Numbered from the stretch's first letter, positions 47,714-57,798 are shown. The stretch is 64,000 nt of DNA from Streptomyces sp. TLI_146 (GCF_002846415.1 NZ_PJMX01000001.1:4092001-4156000), one strand, 5' to 3'. Program-made: numbers and translations. Notes: a model not told the origin generated them from the sequence alone.

Positions 47714-48886
47714 TCAGCGCAGCCTTCGCGCCCCCGTCGACGGGAGCGCCGGGAAGACCATGGGCGTGGTGTGACCCGCCGCGGCGAACGCCTCCTCGAC
47801 CGACTTGGTGACCGTGTCCGCCGTCGCCGCCTCGACGAGGACGATCGCCGACCCGCCGAAGCCGCCGCCCGTCATCCGCGCGCCCAGCGCGCCCGCCGCC
47901 ACCGACACGGCCACGACCAGGTCCAACTCGGCGCAGGAGACCCGCAGATCGTCGCGGAGCGAGACGTGGCCCTCGGTCAGGACCGGGCCGACCGCACGCG
48001 GATCTCCCGCCGCCAGGTGCGCCGCGACCCGCTCCACCCGCGCGTTGTCGCTCACCACATGGCGTACGCACCGGCGAACGGTTTCGGAGTCGAGCCTGGC
48101 CAGCGCGGCCTCCAGGCGCGCGTACGGGACCTCGCGCAGGGTCCGCACTCCGAGCGCCCGCGCACCCGCCTCGCAGGCGGCGCGCCGCTCGGCGTACGCG
48201 CCGTCTCCCAGCGCGTGCTTCACCCGGGTGTCCACGACGAGGAGCGCGAGTCCGTGGGCCGCGAGGTCGAAGGGGACCTGGCGCAGCGAGAGGTCCCTGG
48301 TGTCCAGGTGGAGGGCATGGCCCTCGGCGCAGCAGGCGGACGCGGTCTGGTCCATGATGCCGCAGGGGACGCCCACGAAGGCGTTCTCGGCGCGCTGGGC
48401 GAGCCGGGCCAACTCGGGCCGGGTGAGGCCGAGTTCGTACAGGTCGTTCAGGGCGAGCGCGGTCACGACCTCCAGGGCCGCCGAGGAGGAGAGCCCGGCG
48501 CCGGTCGGCACCGACGACGACAGGTGGATGTCCGCGCCCGTCACCGGGTGCCCGGCCGCCCGCAGCGCCCAGACCACGCCCGCCGGGTACGCGGCCCAGC
48601 CGCCGCCCGACAGGGGCTCAAGGGCGTCCGCGTCGAGCCGGACCACCCCGCCGTCCATGTCCGCCGAGTGCAGCCTGAGCACCCCGTCGGTGCGCCGCGC
48701 GACCGCCGCGACCGCCGTGTGCGGCAGCGCCAGCGGCATCACGAAGCCGTCGTTGAAGTCGGTGTACTCCCCGATGAGGTTGACCCGCCCGGGCGCCTCC
48801 CAGACCCCCTCGGGGGCCCTGCCGTACAGCTCCTGGAACTCGGCCGTGATGGCGGCGAGGTCGGTGAGGCCGGCGCTGTCAGCCAT
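47714..48886 (-). CDS. galK: Galactokinase
   Basis: 390 residues; the ATG at 48886 overlaps the galE stop by eight bases. It phosphorylates galactose at C1 in the Leloir pathway. The N-terminal signature GRVNLIGEYTDFNDGFVMP, the GHMP kinase loop SSSVPTGAGLSSSAALEV and the C-terminal ARMTGGGFGGSAIVL are all present. It is the last gene of galT-galE-galK. Confidence 0.97.
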   Translation of the reverse strand: MADSAGLTDLAAITAEFQELYGRAPEGVWEAPGRVNLIGEYTDFNDGFVMPLALPHTAVAAVARRTDGVLRLHSADMDGGVVRLDADALEPLSGGGWAAYPAGVVWALRAAGHPVTGADIHLSSSVPTGAGLSSSAALEVVTALALNDLYELGLTRPELARLAQRAENAFVGVPCGIMDQTASACCAEGHALHLDTRDLSLRQVPFDLAAHGLALLVVDTRVKHALGDGAYAERRAACEAGARALGVRTLREVPYARLEAALARLDSETVRRCVRHVVSDNARVERVAAHLAAGDPRAVGPVLTEGHVSLRDDLRVSCAELDLVVAVSVAAGALGARMTGGGFGGSAIVLVEAATADTVTKSVEEAFAAAGHTTPMVFPALPSTGARRLR

Positions 48887-49847
48887 CCGCGCGCTCCCGC
48901 CGGGCGAACTCCCAGGCGTCCGCGACGATCCCCACGAGGTCCGCGCGCGACGGCGTCCAGCCGAGCCGCTCGTGGGCGCGGGCGGCGGAGGCCACCAGGA
49001 CCGCCGGGTCGCCCGGCCGGCGCCCGGCCGTGACCTCGGGGACCGGGTGCCCGGTGACCTTCCGTACGGTCTCGATGACCTCGCGGACGGAGAAGCCGTT
49101 GCCGTTGCCGAGGTTGCAGATCAGGTGCTCGCCCGCGGTGGCCGCGTCCAGCGCGAGCAGATGCGCCTCGGCGAGGTCGGCGACGTGGATGTAGTCGCGT
49201 ACGCAGGTGCCGTCCGGGGTCGGGTAGTCGTCCCCGAACACCGAGATCGACTCCCGCTCGCCGAGGGCGACCTGGAGCAGCAGCGGGATCAGGTGCGACT
49301 CGGGATCGTGGCGCTCGCCGCAACTGCCGTACGCCCCGGCCACGTTGAAGTACCGCAGCGAGACGGCCGCCAGGCCGTGGGCGGCGGCCTCGCCGGTGAT
49401 CATGTGGTCGACGGCGAGCTTGGAGGCGCCGTAGGGGCTGGTGGGGGCGGTGGGGTCGGACTCGGTGAGCAGCGCGGAGGCCGGTTCGCCGTAGGTCGCG
49501 GCGGTGGAGGAGAACACCAGCTTGCGCACCCCCGCCGTGCGCATCGCGTCCAGCAGCGCCATGGTGCCGCCGACGTTGTTCGACCAGTACTTCTCGGGGC
49601 GTGCCACCGACTCCCCGACCTGCGAGAACGCGGCGAAGTGCAGGACGGCGTCGTACGAGGAGTCCAGCCGGCGGGCCGCGTCCTGGATGCGGCCCTCGAT
49701 GAACTCCGCCCCAGCCGGGACGGCCTCGCGGAAGCCCGTGGAGAGGTCGTCGAGGACGGTCACCGTGTGGCCCGCCTCCAGGAGGTGGCGCGCCACCACG
49801 CTGCCGACATAGCCGGCGCCGCCGGTGACCAGGTACTTCCCGCTCAT
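48879..49847 (-). CDS. galE: UDP-glucose 4-epimerase
   Basis: 322 residues. The Rossmann loop is YLVTGGAGYVGSVVARHLLE, the Ser/Thr and Tyr-x3-Lys catalytic set is FSSTAATYG and SPYGASKLAVD, and HFAAFSQVGESV is typical GalE. It interconverts UDP-galactose and UDP-glucose with bound NAD. It overlaps galT by four bases (ATGA) and galK by eight. Confidence 0.97.
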   Translation of the reverse strand: MSGKYLVTGGAGYVGSVVARHLLEAGHTVTVLDDLSTGFREAVPAGAEFIEGRIQDAARRLDSSYDAVLHFAAFSQVGESVARPEKYWSNNVGGTMALLDAMRTAGVRKLVFSSTAATYGEPASALLTESDPTAPTSPYGASKLAVDHMITGEAAAHGLAAVSLRYFNVAGAYGSCGERHDPESHLIPLLLQVALGERESISVFGDDYPTPDGTCVRDYIHVADLAEAHLLALDAATAGEHLICNLGNGNGFSVREVIETVRKVTGHPVPEVTAGRRPGDPAVLVASAARAHERLGWTPSRADLVGIVADAWEFARRERADG

Positions 49848-50893
49848 TGACTCGCTACCTCTCGCAGTCGCCGGGCCGCGGCCTCCGGCGGCACGTCGTT
49901 GATGAACACACTCATGCCGGATTCGGAACCCGCGAGGAACTTCAGCTTGCCGGAAGTGCGGCGAATGGTGAAAAGCTCTAGGTGGAGCGCGAATTCGTCC
50001 CGGTCCGCACCCCCGGAGAACGGCGCCTGATGCCAGGCCGAGATGTACGGCGTGGGCGGCTCGGCGTCCCCGAAGATCCGGTCGAAGCGCCTCAGGAGTT
50101 CCAGATAGACCTGCGGGAACTCGGTGCGCGCCGCCTCGCCCAGGGCCCGCAGGTCCGGGACGCGCCGACGGGGGTAGAGGTGCACCTCGTACGGCCAGTG
50201 CGCGGCGTACGGCACGAAGGCGACCCAGTGCTCGCCCTCCAGGACGACCCGGACGCGCTCGGCGAGCTCGCCCGCGACCACGTCGTCGAAGAGGTTGCGG
50301 CCGCCGGTGCGCTCGCGGTGCTCGGCCAGCGAGCGGAGCATCAGGGCGGTGCGGGGGGTGGTGAAGGGGTAGGCGTAGATCTGGCCGTGCGGGTGGCCGA
50401 GGGTGACGCCGATCTCGGCGCCCCGGTTCTCGAAGCAGAACACCTGCTCCACCTGCGGGAGTTCGGCCAGTTCCGCGGTACGGTCGGTCCAGGCCTCCAG
50501 GACGAGGGCGGCCTGCTCCTGGGTGAGGTCGGCGAAGGAGGCGTCGTGGTCGGGGGTGAAGCAGACGACCTCGCAGCGGCCGGAGGCCCCGGCGAGGGAG
50601 GGGAAGCGGTTCTCGAAGACGGCCACGTCGTAGTCGGCGGCCGGGATCTCGCTCCGCCGTCCGTCGCGCGAGGGGCACAGGGGGCACGCGTCGGCGGGCG
50701 GATGGTAGGTGCGGCCCTGGCGGTGGGAGGCGATGGCCACCGAGTCGCCGAGCAGGGGGTCGCGGCGGATCTCCGAGGCGGTGGAGACGGGGTCGAGCGG
50801 CCGGGTGTCCGCCTCGTCCCGTACGACGTCGTCCCGCGAGTCGTAGTAGAGCAGCTCACGGCCGTCGGCGAGCCGGGTCGACGTCTTCTTCAC
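49844..50893 (-). CDS. galT: Galactose-1-phosphate uridylyltransferase
   Basis: 349 residues from a GTG at 50893, five bases after GGAGG. The active-site HPHGQIY (the second His carries the uridylyl group) and the zinc CPLC motif near residue 75 are present, as is the C-terminal HLELFTIRRTSGKLKFLAG. It is the first gene of the gal operon. The short upstream region holds GGTTCTttatgttcGGTTCT direct repeats but no certain promoter pair. Confidence 0.96.
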   Translation of the reverse strand: MKKTSTRLADGRELLYYDSRDDVVRDEADTRPLDPVSTASEIRRDPLLGDSVAIASHRQGRTYHPPADACPLCPSRDGRRSEIPAADYDVAVFENRFPSLAGASGRCEVVCFTPDHDASFADLTQEQAALVLEAWTDRTAELAELPQVEQVFCFENRGAEIGVTLGHPHGQIYAYPFTTPRTALMLRSLAEHRERTGGRNLFDDVVAGELAERVRVVLEGEHWVAFVPYAAHWPYEVHLYPRRRVPDLRALGEAARTEFPQVYLELLRRFDRIFGDAEPPTPYISAWHQAPFSGGADRDEFALHLELFTIRRTSGKLKFLAGSESGMSVFINDVPPEAAARRLREVASQ

Positions 50894-50994
50894 CTGCACC
50901 TCCATCAAACAGAACCGAACATAAAGAACCACGAGCCAACACCATCAGTCAATGGGCGCGACGAAGACGTCGGCGGAAGGCGGCCGGACATACG

Positions 50995-51027
50995 TGTGGG
51001 CGCGACCGCCACGCGGTCGCGCCCACA
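50995..51027. terminator. Hairpin between the LuxR-type gene and galT
   Basis: A perfect 15-bp stem TGTGGGCGCGACCGC / GCGGTCGCGCCCACA with loop CAC. It ends 22 bases downstream of the minus-strand stop at 51050 as a terminator for that gene; it also precedes the gal promoter. Confidence 0.85.
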
Positions 51028-51049
51028 GCGCCGACAAGAGAGGTCCGGC

Positions 51050-51724
51050 TCAGCCCGCCGGGGGGACCGCCCGGTCCAGGAGGCCCGTGCGGGCGGCCAG
51101 CGCCGCCGCCTCCAGCCGGGAGCCGACGCCCAGCTTCATCAGGACGCGCTGGACGTGGGTGCGCGCGGTGGAGGGGGCGATGCCCATGCCCGCGGCGATC
51201 AGCCGGGTGTCCTCGCCGTCCGCGACCCGGACCAGCACCTCGACCTCGCGCGGGGTCAGCATCTGGAGCAGCCGCTGCCCCTCGTCGTCCGGCTGCGCGG
51301 CCGGGTTGAGCAGCTCCGCGAAGGCGCCCTGGAGCAGCTGCGGCGCCACCGCCGCCTCCCCGGACCGCGCCTTGACCATGGCGCGCTCCACGCCCTCGAT
51401 GCGCTCGTCGTGCCGTACGTAACCGGACGCGCCCGCGGCGAAGGCGGCGGCGATCCCGCGCGGGCTGGGCACCGGCCCGAGCACCACCACGGCCACCTGC
51501 GGCCGCTCGCGCTTGATCCTGACGATCGGGTCGAACACCCCCGGCTCGGCGGGCGTGGCCGTGCCGAGCAGACACACCTCCGGCGCCCGTGACACCACCA
51601 GCTCGGCCGCCCCGGCGACCGGAGCGGCCGCGGCGAGCACCCGGTGCCCGCGGAGCTTGAGTGCCGAGGCGAGCGCCTCCGCGAGCAGGCGGTGGTCGTC
51701 GACCACCATGAGCCGCACGCCCAT
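51050..51724 (-). CDS. LuxR-type regulator with degenerate receiver domain
   Basis: 224 residues; the ATG at 51724 has GGGGGG eight bases upstream. The receiver-like domain keeps the acidic pair (VVDDHRLLAEAL) but the phospho-acceptor position is Gly54 (VCLLGTATP), and the conserved Lys is Arg (GYVRHDE). It cannot be phosphorylated in the usual way. The LuxR helix-turn-helix (LTPREVEVLVRVADGEDTRL, then STARTHVQRVLMKLGV) is intact. It resembles the LuxR-type gene at 46 kb in layout and leader and may be a paralogue. It could sense a small molecule or act constitutively. Confidence 0.88.
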   Translation of the reverse strand: MGVRLMVVDDHRLLAEALASALKLRGHRVLAAAAPVAGAAELVVSRAPEVCLLGTATPAEPGVFDPIVRIKRERPQVAVVVLGPVPSPRGIAAAFAAGASGYVRHDERIEGVERAMVKARSGEAAVAPQLLQGAFAELLNPAAQPDDEGQRLLQMLTPREVEVLVRVADGEDTRLIAAGMGIAPSTARTHVQRVLMKLGVGSRLEAAALAARTGLLDRAVPPAG

Positions 51725-51906
51725 CGAAGCAACCCCCCATCCCCCGGGGCACGTTGCCAACTCCCCTGGCCCGGCCCTCCCTGACCCGGCAAGCTACACG
51801 CTTGTTCGACGTAGCGCGCCCCCTACCGGTGAGAAGACGCCCGGATTGCCGAAATCCCCGCCATTCAGGACTACTTGGCGACCGACTGTGTCCGCCCAGG
51901 TGAACG

Positions 51907-51950
51907 CGGCGGCCCCGGCCGCGGAGAGTGCTCCGCGGCCGGGGCCGCCG
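51907..51950 (-). terminator. Twenty-bp hairpin terminator for the PQQ-propeller gene
   Basis: CGGCGGCCCCGGCCGCGGAG (51907-51926) and its complement (51931-51950) around loop AGTG: a perfect 20-bp stem, 41 bases past the stop at 51991. Confidence 0.88.
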
Positions 51951-51990
51951 TGGTGGAGAAGTTGACGCCGTCGGGGACGGCGCCGCCCGG

Positions 51991-53801
51991 TCAGCCGGTG
52001 CCCAGGCCGATCAGCAGGTACTTCGTCTCGCTGGTCACCGTGCTCGGCTTCATGACCGAGGTCGACGACATGAAGAGCTTGCCCTGGTTGTAGCGGATCT
52101 CGCCGTACTCCGGGCCGAACTGCGAGAGCGCGTCGCGCACCGCGTTGTCCGCCGGGTTCTGCAGCAGGACCGTCTGCTTGAAGCTGCCGCCGTCGACGCT
52201 CACGACCTGGCTGCCCTTGTCGTACGGGGGCTTCTTGAACGCGATGACGTTGTTGCCGTCCATCCGCAGCGGGTACAGCGAGGAGCCGTCGCCGCCGTCG
52301 GCCTTGCCGGGAACGGGCTGCCCGGTGGCCAGGTCGAAGGCGATGATCTCGTTGGTGCGGCCGGAGTAGCCGCTGCCGCCCGCGCCGTCGTGCTGCTCGG
52401 TGGGCACGAACAGCTTGCCGCCGCCCGCCGCGACCGAGGTGCACTTCTCCACCTCGGTGGAGTCGCAGTCGGCGGCGTACTTGTCGCCCGGCGCCGGGAT
52501 GCGGGCCAGCAGCTTGCCGGTCTTGTCGTCGAGGGAGAAGAAGTCCGAGATCCCGCTGCCGTCCCCGGCGGTGTCGCCGACGTCGGCGGCCACCACCAGC
52601 GGCTTGGTCGAGACGATGTGCGCGTACTGGACACCGGGCGGCATCTTGTACGAGGAGATCGGCGCGCCCGTCTTCGGGTTCAGCGGCTGGATGGTGACCG
52701 TGGGGTTGTCGTAGTCACCGCACTTGCGGACCGCCACCAGCGCGTCGCCGCCGCCGTAGCCGGCGTCCTTGCACTGGTCGGTGGTGACCTTCGGCTGCCA
52801 CAGCAGCTTGCCGGTGGCCAGGTCCCAGGCGGAGCCGCCCGAGGTGCCGCCGGTGGCGACCGTGCCGGCGCCGATGGTGACCTCCTCGTACGCCGTCTTG
52901 CGGTCACCCTCCTTGACGGTGTTCGTCCAGGCCAGCTTGCCGGTGGTCAGGTCGAGGACGGCGACCTCGGTGCAGCGCGCGTACTTCTCGCCGGAGGCCT
53001 TGGGGCCCTCGTAGACGATCGCCGTCTTGTTGTCGGAGGTGATGTGCCGGGTGGCCGCGCAGACCGCGCCGGGCAGCGGGGTCTTCCACAGCTGGGTGCC
53101 CTTGGTGTTGTCGTAGCCGACGACCTCGTTGACGCCCGACTTGGCGTACACCTTGTCGGTCAGCCAGGAGCCGTCGACGTGGACCAGGTCGGTGACCTTG
53201 GGCTGCGGGACCTGGAAGAGCACCTTGGAGGCCGTGTTCGCGGGCGCCTGCTCCTTGCCGCCGCCCCCGGTCGAGCCGCCCTGCTTGCCGCCGTCGGCGC
53301 CCTGCGTGGAGCCCGACTTGGACTCGTCCTTCTTGTCGCCGTCCTTGCCCTTGGCGTACCAGATGCCGCCGCCGACGATCAGCGCCACCGCGACGACCGC
53401 CGAGACGATGATCGTCATCTGGGTGTTGAGCTTCTTGCCGCCGCCGGGGCCGCCCGGGGCGCCCTGCGGCGCCATGGGCTGCGTGACGGGCTGGCCGTAG
53501 CCCTGCTGCGGCTGGCCCGGGTAGCCGTAGCCCGGCTGGCCGGGGGCCGGGGTCTGCGGATAGCCGTACCCGGGCGGCGCGGCCTGCGGGTAGCCGTAGG
53601 CCGGGGCCGTCGGCGGCTGGGCCGGAGGGGCCGGGGGCATCGCCGGGGGCGGCGGCGTCGGGGCGCCGAAACCGCCCGCCGGGGGCGGGGTGGGCGCGCC
53701 GAAACCACCGGCCGGGGGCTCCTGCGGGGCGCCGAAGCCTCCGCCCTGGGGCGGCGTCGGCTCGCCCGGCGGCTGCTGGGGCGGCTGGGGGGCTGGCTCA
53801 T
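51991..53801 (-). CDS. PQQ-like beta-propeller membrane protein, apparent N-terminal frameshift
   Basis: The main reading frame runs from 53640 to 51991 (549 residues from its first ATG): Pro/Gly/Tyr-rich GYGYPQ repeats, one transmembrane helix (TIIVSAVVAVALIVGGGIWY), a linker and a PQQ-like propeller with repeats such as DLTTGKLAWTN and DLATGKLLWQP. The natural start is the ATG at 53801 (MSQPP, as in the next paralogue), but it is in another frame. One extra base in the C-run at 53787-53792 (on the minus strand) would restore MSQPPQPPQQPPGEPTPPQG into the main frame. The change may be a real frameshift or a sequencing error. Confidence 0.8.
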
Positions 53802-53850
53802 GGCGTACGTACCTCTGCGGAAAGGAAGTGGGCGGGAGCGGGCGCGTTCA

Positions 53851-55632
53851 TCAGTTGCCGAACCCCATCAGGGCCTTCTCCTTGGTGTCGCCCTTGGGGC
53901 TGGAGACCCGGCCGTTGAGGATGAAGAGCCGGCCGTCGCGGTAGGCCACGTGCTTGGAGAAGAAGCCGTTCTCGATGGAGGCGGTAGACGCCGGGTTCTG
54001 GAGCACGGTCTTCGGCTGGCCGCCGGTCGCCGCGATCTCCGCGACCGCGCCGCCCTTCTCGGTGGTGGGCGCGATGTAGGCGAGGACCTTGCCGTTCTCG
54101 GAGGTCAGCGGCAGCATCGTGCGGTCGCCGCCCGCGCTCGAACGCCACTTCTCCTTGCCGGTGTTGAGGTCGAACGCCACGACCTCGTTGGTGCGCCCGT
54201 AGCTCTCGCCGGTGCTGCGCTTGGGCTCGGTCGGCAGGTACAGCGTGTTGGCGTCGGCGGCGGTGCCCAGGCAGCCCTGGAGGTCGCGGTCCATGATCGC
54301 CCAGCCGCACTCCGGCTGGAAGCTGTCCTTGCTGCTCAGCTCGGAGCGGAGCGAGCCGTCCGGCTTGAACGTCGAGATGTTGTACTGCTTCTTTTCCTTG
54401 TTGGTCAGGTAGACCACCAGCGGGTCGGCGGAGAAGACCCGGGAGACCTTCCAGCCCTTGGGGAACTGCTTGGTCCACTTGGGCTTGCCGGTCGTCGCGT
54501 CCAGCTCCTGGATCTGGTCGATCCCGAGCGTGTCACCGCCGACCGTGCAGCTGCCCGCCGCGACCAGGCGGGGGCCGCCCGCGAAGGCGTCCGCGCGGCA
54601 GTTGCCGCTGCGCTCCTGGCCGAAGATCTTCTTGCCGTCGAGGACCGAGAAGCCGCTGACGCCGCCCATCCGGGCCACCGCCACGGTGTTGCCGCTGATC
54701 GCCATGTCGAAGCTGGTCATGATGTCGAAGGCGTTCTCCGACGGGACCGCCACCTTCCAGCCCGCCTTGCCGGCCGCGAGGTCGACCTGCTGGAGCTGGT
54801 TGCACTTGGCGTTCTTGGTGTTGTTCTCCTGCACACCGAGGACGATCTTGCCGTCGGCGGTGGTCTGGTGCGGCGCGCCGCACAGCGGAGCGCTCAGCGG
54901 CACGCTCCACTTCTGCTTGCCGTCGGTCACCGAATAGCCGGTGACCTCCTTGTACATCGCCTTGACGACGGTGTCGCCGATCACCCAGGGGCCGGACTGC
55001 TCGGCGCCGTTCTGGGTCAGCTGGGTGGCGTTCTCCTGGAGCCAGACCTTCGCCTCGCCGTCCTTGCGGCCCGCGTTGAGGTCGTCGCCCCCGGCGCGGC
55101 CGTCGCCCTTGCCGTCGCCGGTGTCCGCCGACGCGGAGCCGGTCGGCTTGACGCTCTCGCCCGTCTTCGCCACGGGCTTCTTGTCGTCACCGTCGCCCTT
55201 GGTGGCGAAGTACACGCCGCCGCCGATCACCAGCAGACCGGCCACGGCCGCCGCCACGATCACCGCGGGCTTGCCCTTGAAGGGGTTGCGGCCCCCGCCC
55301 GGCTGCTCCGGCATCGGGGCGCCCGGGTACTGCGGCTGCGTCGGGTAACCGCCGTACGGGCCCTGCTGGCCGTAGGGGCCGGGCTGCTGGCCGTACGGGC
55401 CCGGCTGGCCGGGGGCCTGCGGGTAGCCGTAGCCCGGCTGGGCACCGGGCTGCTGCGGATAGCCGTACGCGGGCGCGCCCTGCGGCGGGGCGGGCGGCAT
55501 CGCGGGCGGCGGGCCCGCGGGCGGCGGCGGCATCTGCGGCGGCTGGGCGGGCGGGGTGGGTGCCCCGGCGGGCGGGTCCGTGGGTGCCCCGAAGCCCCCC
55601 TGCGGCGGCTGCTGGCTGGGCGGCTGGGTCAC
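53851..55632 (-). CDS. PQQ-like beta-propeller membrane protein (intact paralogue)
   Basis: 593 residues from a GTG at 55632 preceded by AAGGGGG. Order: cytosolic Pro/Gly/Gln/Tyr-rich repeats (QPPSQQPPQGGFGAP, YGYPQQ), one transmembrane helix (about 134-154), an acidic linker and an extracellular PQQ-type propeller (ATTGKPKWTKQFP, DLNTGKEKWRS). It is the same architecture as the next gene downstream, 49 bases away. Such proteins are found in pairs beside eukaryotic-like kinases in actinomycetes, but none is adjacent here. No catalytic quinoprotein residues were identified, so a scaffold role is more likely. Confidence 0.87.
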   Translation of the reverse strand: MTQPPSQQPPQGGFGAPTDPPAGAPTPPAQPPQMPPPPAGPPPAMPPAPPQGAPAYGYPQQPGAQPGYGYPQAPGQPGPYGQQPGPYGQQGPYGGYPTQPQYPGAPMPEQPGGGRNPFKGKPAVIVAAAVAGLLVIGGGVYFATKGDGDDKKPVAKTGESVKPTGSASADTGDGKGDGRAGGDDLNAGRKDGEAKVWLQENATQLTQNGAEQSGPWVIGDTVVKAMYKEVTGYSVTDGKQKWSVPLSAPLCGAPHQTTADGKIVLGVQENNTKNAKCNQLQQVDLAAGKAGWKVAVPSENAFDIMTSFDMAISGNTVAVARMGGVSGFSVLDGKKIFGQERSGNCRADAFAGGPRLVAAGSCTVGGDTLGIDQIQELDATTGKPKWTKQFPKGWKVSRVFSADPLVVYLTNKEKKQYNISTFKPDGSLRSELSSKDSFQPECGWAIMDRDLQGCLGTAADANTLYLPTEPKRSTGESYGRTNEVVAFDLNTGKEKWRSSAGGDRTMLPLTSENGKVLAYIAPTTEKGGAVAEIAATGGQPKTVLQNPASTASIENGFFSKHVAYRDGRLFILNGRVSSPKGDTKEKALMGFGN

Positions 55633-55770
55633 AGCGTGTTTCCCCCTTCGTGCGGACCGCTGTCCGAACGGACTCCCCCGCGTTTCCGGAGCGGAATCGG
55701 ACATGGTCCCGCACAGTTTGCGTCAGTCGAGCGGGGCTTCTTTCTATCACCCGCAACCCCTCGAACAGGG

Positions 55771-55806
55771 GGCCGGTCCGCCCCTGTTCCCAAGGGCGGA
55801 CCGGCC
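55771..55806 (-). terminator. Hairpin downstream of the ABC-F gene
   Basis: GGCCGGTCCGCCC (55771-55783) pairs with GGGCGGACCGGCC (55794-55806), 13 bp with a 10-base loop. It lies 81 bases past the minus-strand stop at 55887. Confidence 0.82.
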
Positions 55807-55886
55807 TGTGATGTGCCTGTTATGGAGTTTGCACGTGCTCTTTACGACTCGTCACGCGACCTCGACAGTCACACGCGTCCCACGTG

Positions 55887-57695
55887 TTACTGGGCCTCCT
55901 CGGCCAGTTCCAGCCAGCGCATCTCCAGTTCGTCGCGCTCGCCGATGAGGCCGCGCAGCTCCGCGTCGAGCTTGGCGACCTTCTCGAAGTCGGTCGCGTT
56001 GTCGGCGATTTGTGCGTGCAGGCTGGTCTCCCGGTCGGAGATCTTGTTCAGCTGGCGCTCGATGCGCTGGAGTTCCTTCTTGGCGGCCCGGCTGTCGGCC
56101 GACGAGGCCGTACCGGCGGGCCGGGCGGCGGCCTGCGCCGGGGCGGGGGCCGCCTCCTCGATCATCCGCCTGCGCCGCTCCAGGTACTCGTCGATGCCGC
56201 GCGGCAGCATCCGCAGGGCCGCGTCGCCGAGCAGCGCCCACACCCGGTCGGTGGTGCGCTCGATGAAGAACCGGTCGTGCGAGATGACGACCATCGAGCC
56301 GGGCCAGCCGTCGAGCAGGTCCTCCAGCTGGGTCAGGGTCTCGATGTCGAGGTCGTTGGTGGGCTCGTCGAGGAACAGCACGTTCGGCTCGTCCATCAGC
56401 AGCCGCAGCAGCTGGAGCCGCCGCCGCTCACCACCGGAGAGGTCCCCGACGGGAGTCCACTGCTTCTCCTTGCCGAACCCGAACTGCTCGCAGAGCTGCC
56501 CGGCGGTCATCTCCCGGCCCTTGCCCAGGTCGACCCGGTCCCGGATCTGCTGGACGGCTTCGAGTACGCGCAGGGTGGCGGGGAGTTCGGTGACGTCCTG
56601 CGAGAGGTAGGCGAGCCGGACGGTCTTGCCGACCTTGATCTGCCCGGCCGCGGGCTGCGCCTCGCCGCCGGTGCGCTGCGCCTCGGCCAGCGCGCGCAGG
56701 AGCGAAGTCTTGCCCGCGCCGTTCACGCCGACCAGGCCGATGCGGTCGCCCGGGCCGAGCTGCCAGGTCAGGTGCTTGAGCAGCACCTTCGGCCCGGCCT
56801 GGACGGTCACGTCCTCCAGGTCGAAGACGGTCTTGCCGAGCCGCGCGTTGGCGAACTTCATCAGCTCGGAGGTGTCGCGCGGCGGCGGCACGTCCGCGAT
56901 GAGCTCGTTGGCGGCCTCGATGCGGTAGCGCGGCTTGGAGGTGCGGGCGGGGGCGCCGCGCCGCAGCCAGGCCAGCTCCTTGCGCATCAGGTTCTGCCGC
57001 TTGGCCTCCTCGGTCGCGGCGATGCGCTCGCGCTCGGCGCGGGCGAACACGTAGTCCGAGTAGCCGCCCTCGTACTCGTACACGCTGCCCCGCTGGACGT
57101 CCCACATCCGGGTGCAGACCTGGTCGAGGAACCAGCGGTCGTGGGTGACGCACACCAGCGCCGAGCGGCGGGCCTGGAGGTGGGCGGCCAGCCAGGAGAT
57201 GCCCTCCACGTCCAGGTGGTTGGTGGGCTCGTCCAGGATGATCAGGTCCGGGTCGGCGATGAGGATCTTGGCGAGGGCGATACGGCGGCGCTCGCCGCCG
57301 GAGAGGGGGCCGATGACCGTGTCGAGCCCGCTCTCGAACCCGGGCAGGTCGAGGCCGCCGAAGAGTCCGGTGAGCACGTCGCGGATCTTGGCGTTGCCCG
57401 CCCACTCGTGGTCGGCGAGGTCGCCGATCACCTCGTGGCGGACGGTGGCCTTCGGGTCCAGCGAGTCGTGCTGCGTGAGCACGCCGAGCCGCAGCCCGCC
57501 GACGTGGGTGACACGGCCGGTGTCCGCCTCCTCCAGCTGCGCGAGCATCCGGATGAGGGTGGTCTTGCCGTCTCCGTTACGGCCGACCACACCGATCCGG
57601 TCCCCTTCGGAGACGCCGAGGGAGACGCCGTCGAGCAGGGCACGGGTGCCGTATACCTTGCTGACTGCCTCGACATTGACCAGGTTGACGGCCAT
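55887..57695 (-). CDS. ABC-F family ATPase (ribosome-acting type, Uup-like)
   Basis: 602 residues; the ATG at 57695 has AGGAG five bases upstream. Two ABC domains with no transmembrane part: Walker A GRNGDGKTT and GVNGAGKTS, signatures LSGGERRR twice, Walker B LIILDEPTNHLD and VLFLDEPTNDLD. A charged linker separates them and a C-terminal coiled coil (about 520-600) resembles Uup. ABC-F proteins act on ribosomes in translation or antibiotic resistance; this one is most like a housekeeping type, with no resistance gene cluster nearby. Confidence 0.95.
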   Translation of the reverse strand: MAVNLVNVEAVSKVYGTRALLDGVSLGVSEGDRIGVVGRNGDGKTTLIRMLAQLEEADTGRVTHVGGLRLGVLTQHDSLDPKATVRHEVIGDLADHEWAGNAKIRDVLTGLFGGLDLPGFESGLDTVIGPLSGGERRRIALAKILIADPDLIILDEPTNHLDVEGISWLAAHLQARRSALVCVTHDRWFLDQVCTRMWDVQRGSVYEYEGGYSDYVFARAERERIAATEEAKRQNLMRKELAWLRRGAPARTSKPRYRIEAANELIADVPPPRDTSELMKFANARLGKTVFDLEDVTVQAGPKVLLKHLTWQLGPGDRIGLVGVNGAGKTSLLRALAEAQRTGGEAQPAAGQIKVGKTVRLAYLSQDVTELPATLRVLEAVQQIRDRVDLGKGREMTAGQLCEQFGFGKEKQWTPVGDLSGGERRRLQLLRLLMDEPNVLFLDEPTNDLDIETLTQLEDLLDGWPGSMVVISHDRFFIERTTDRVWALLGDAALRMLPRGIDEYLERRRRMIEEAAPAPAQAAARPAGTASSADSRAAKKELQRIERQLNKISDRETSLHAQIADNATDFEKVAKLDAELRGLIGERDELEMRWLELAEEAQ

Positions 57696-57798
57696 TTCAC
57701 TCCTGAACAGGGGGGCTGAATCGTCCCCAAGGTTACGTCCCCGGCTGCGCCGGGTGCCCCGGCACCGGCCGCCGCTTCGCTTACGTGGTGCGGTGCCT

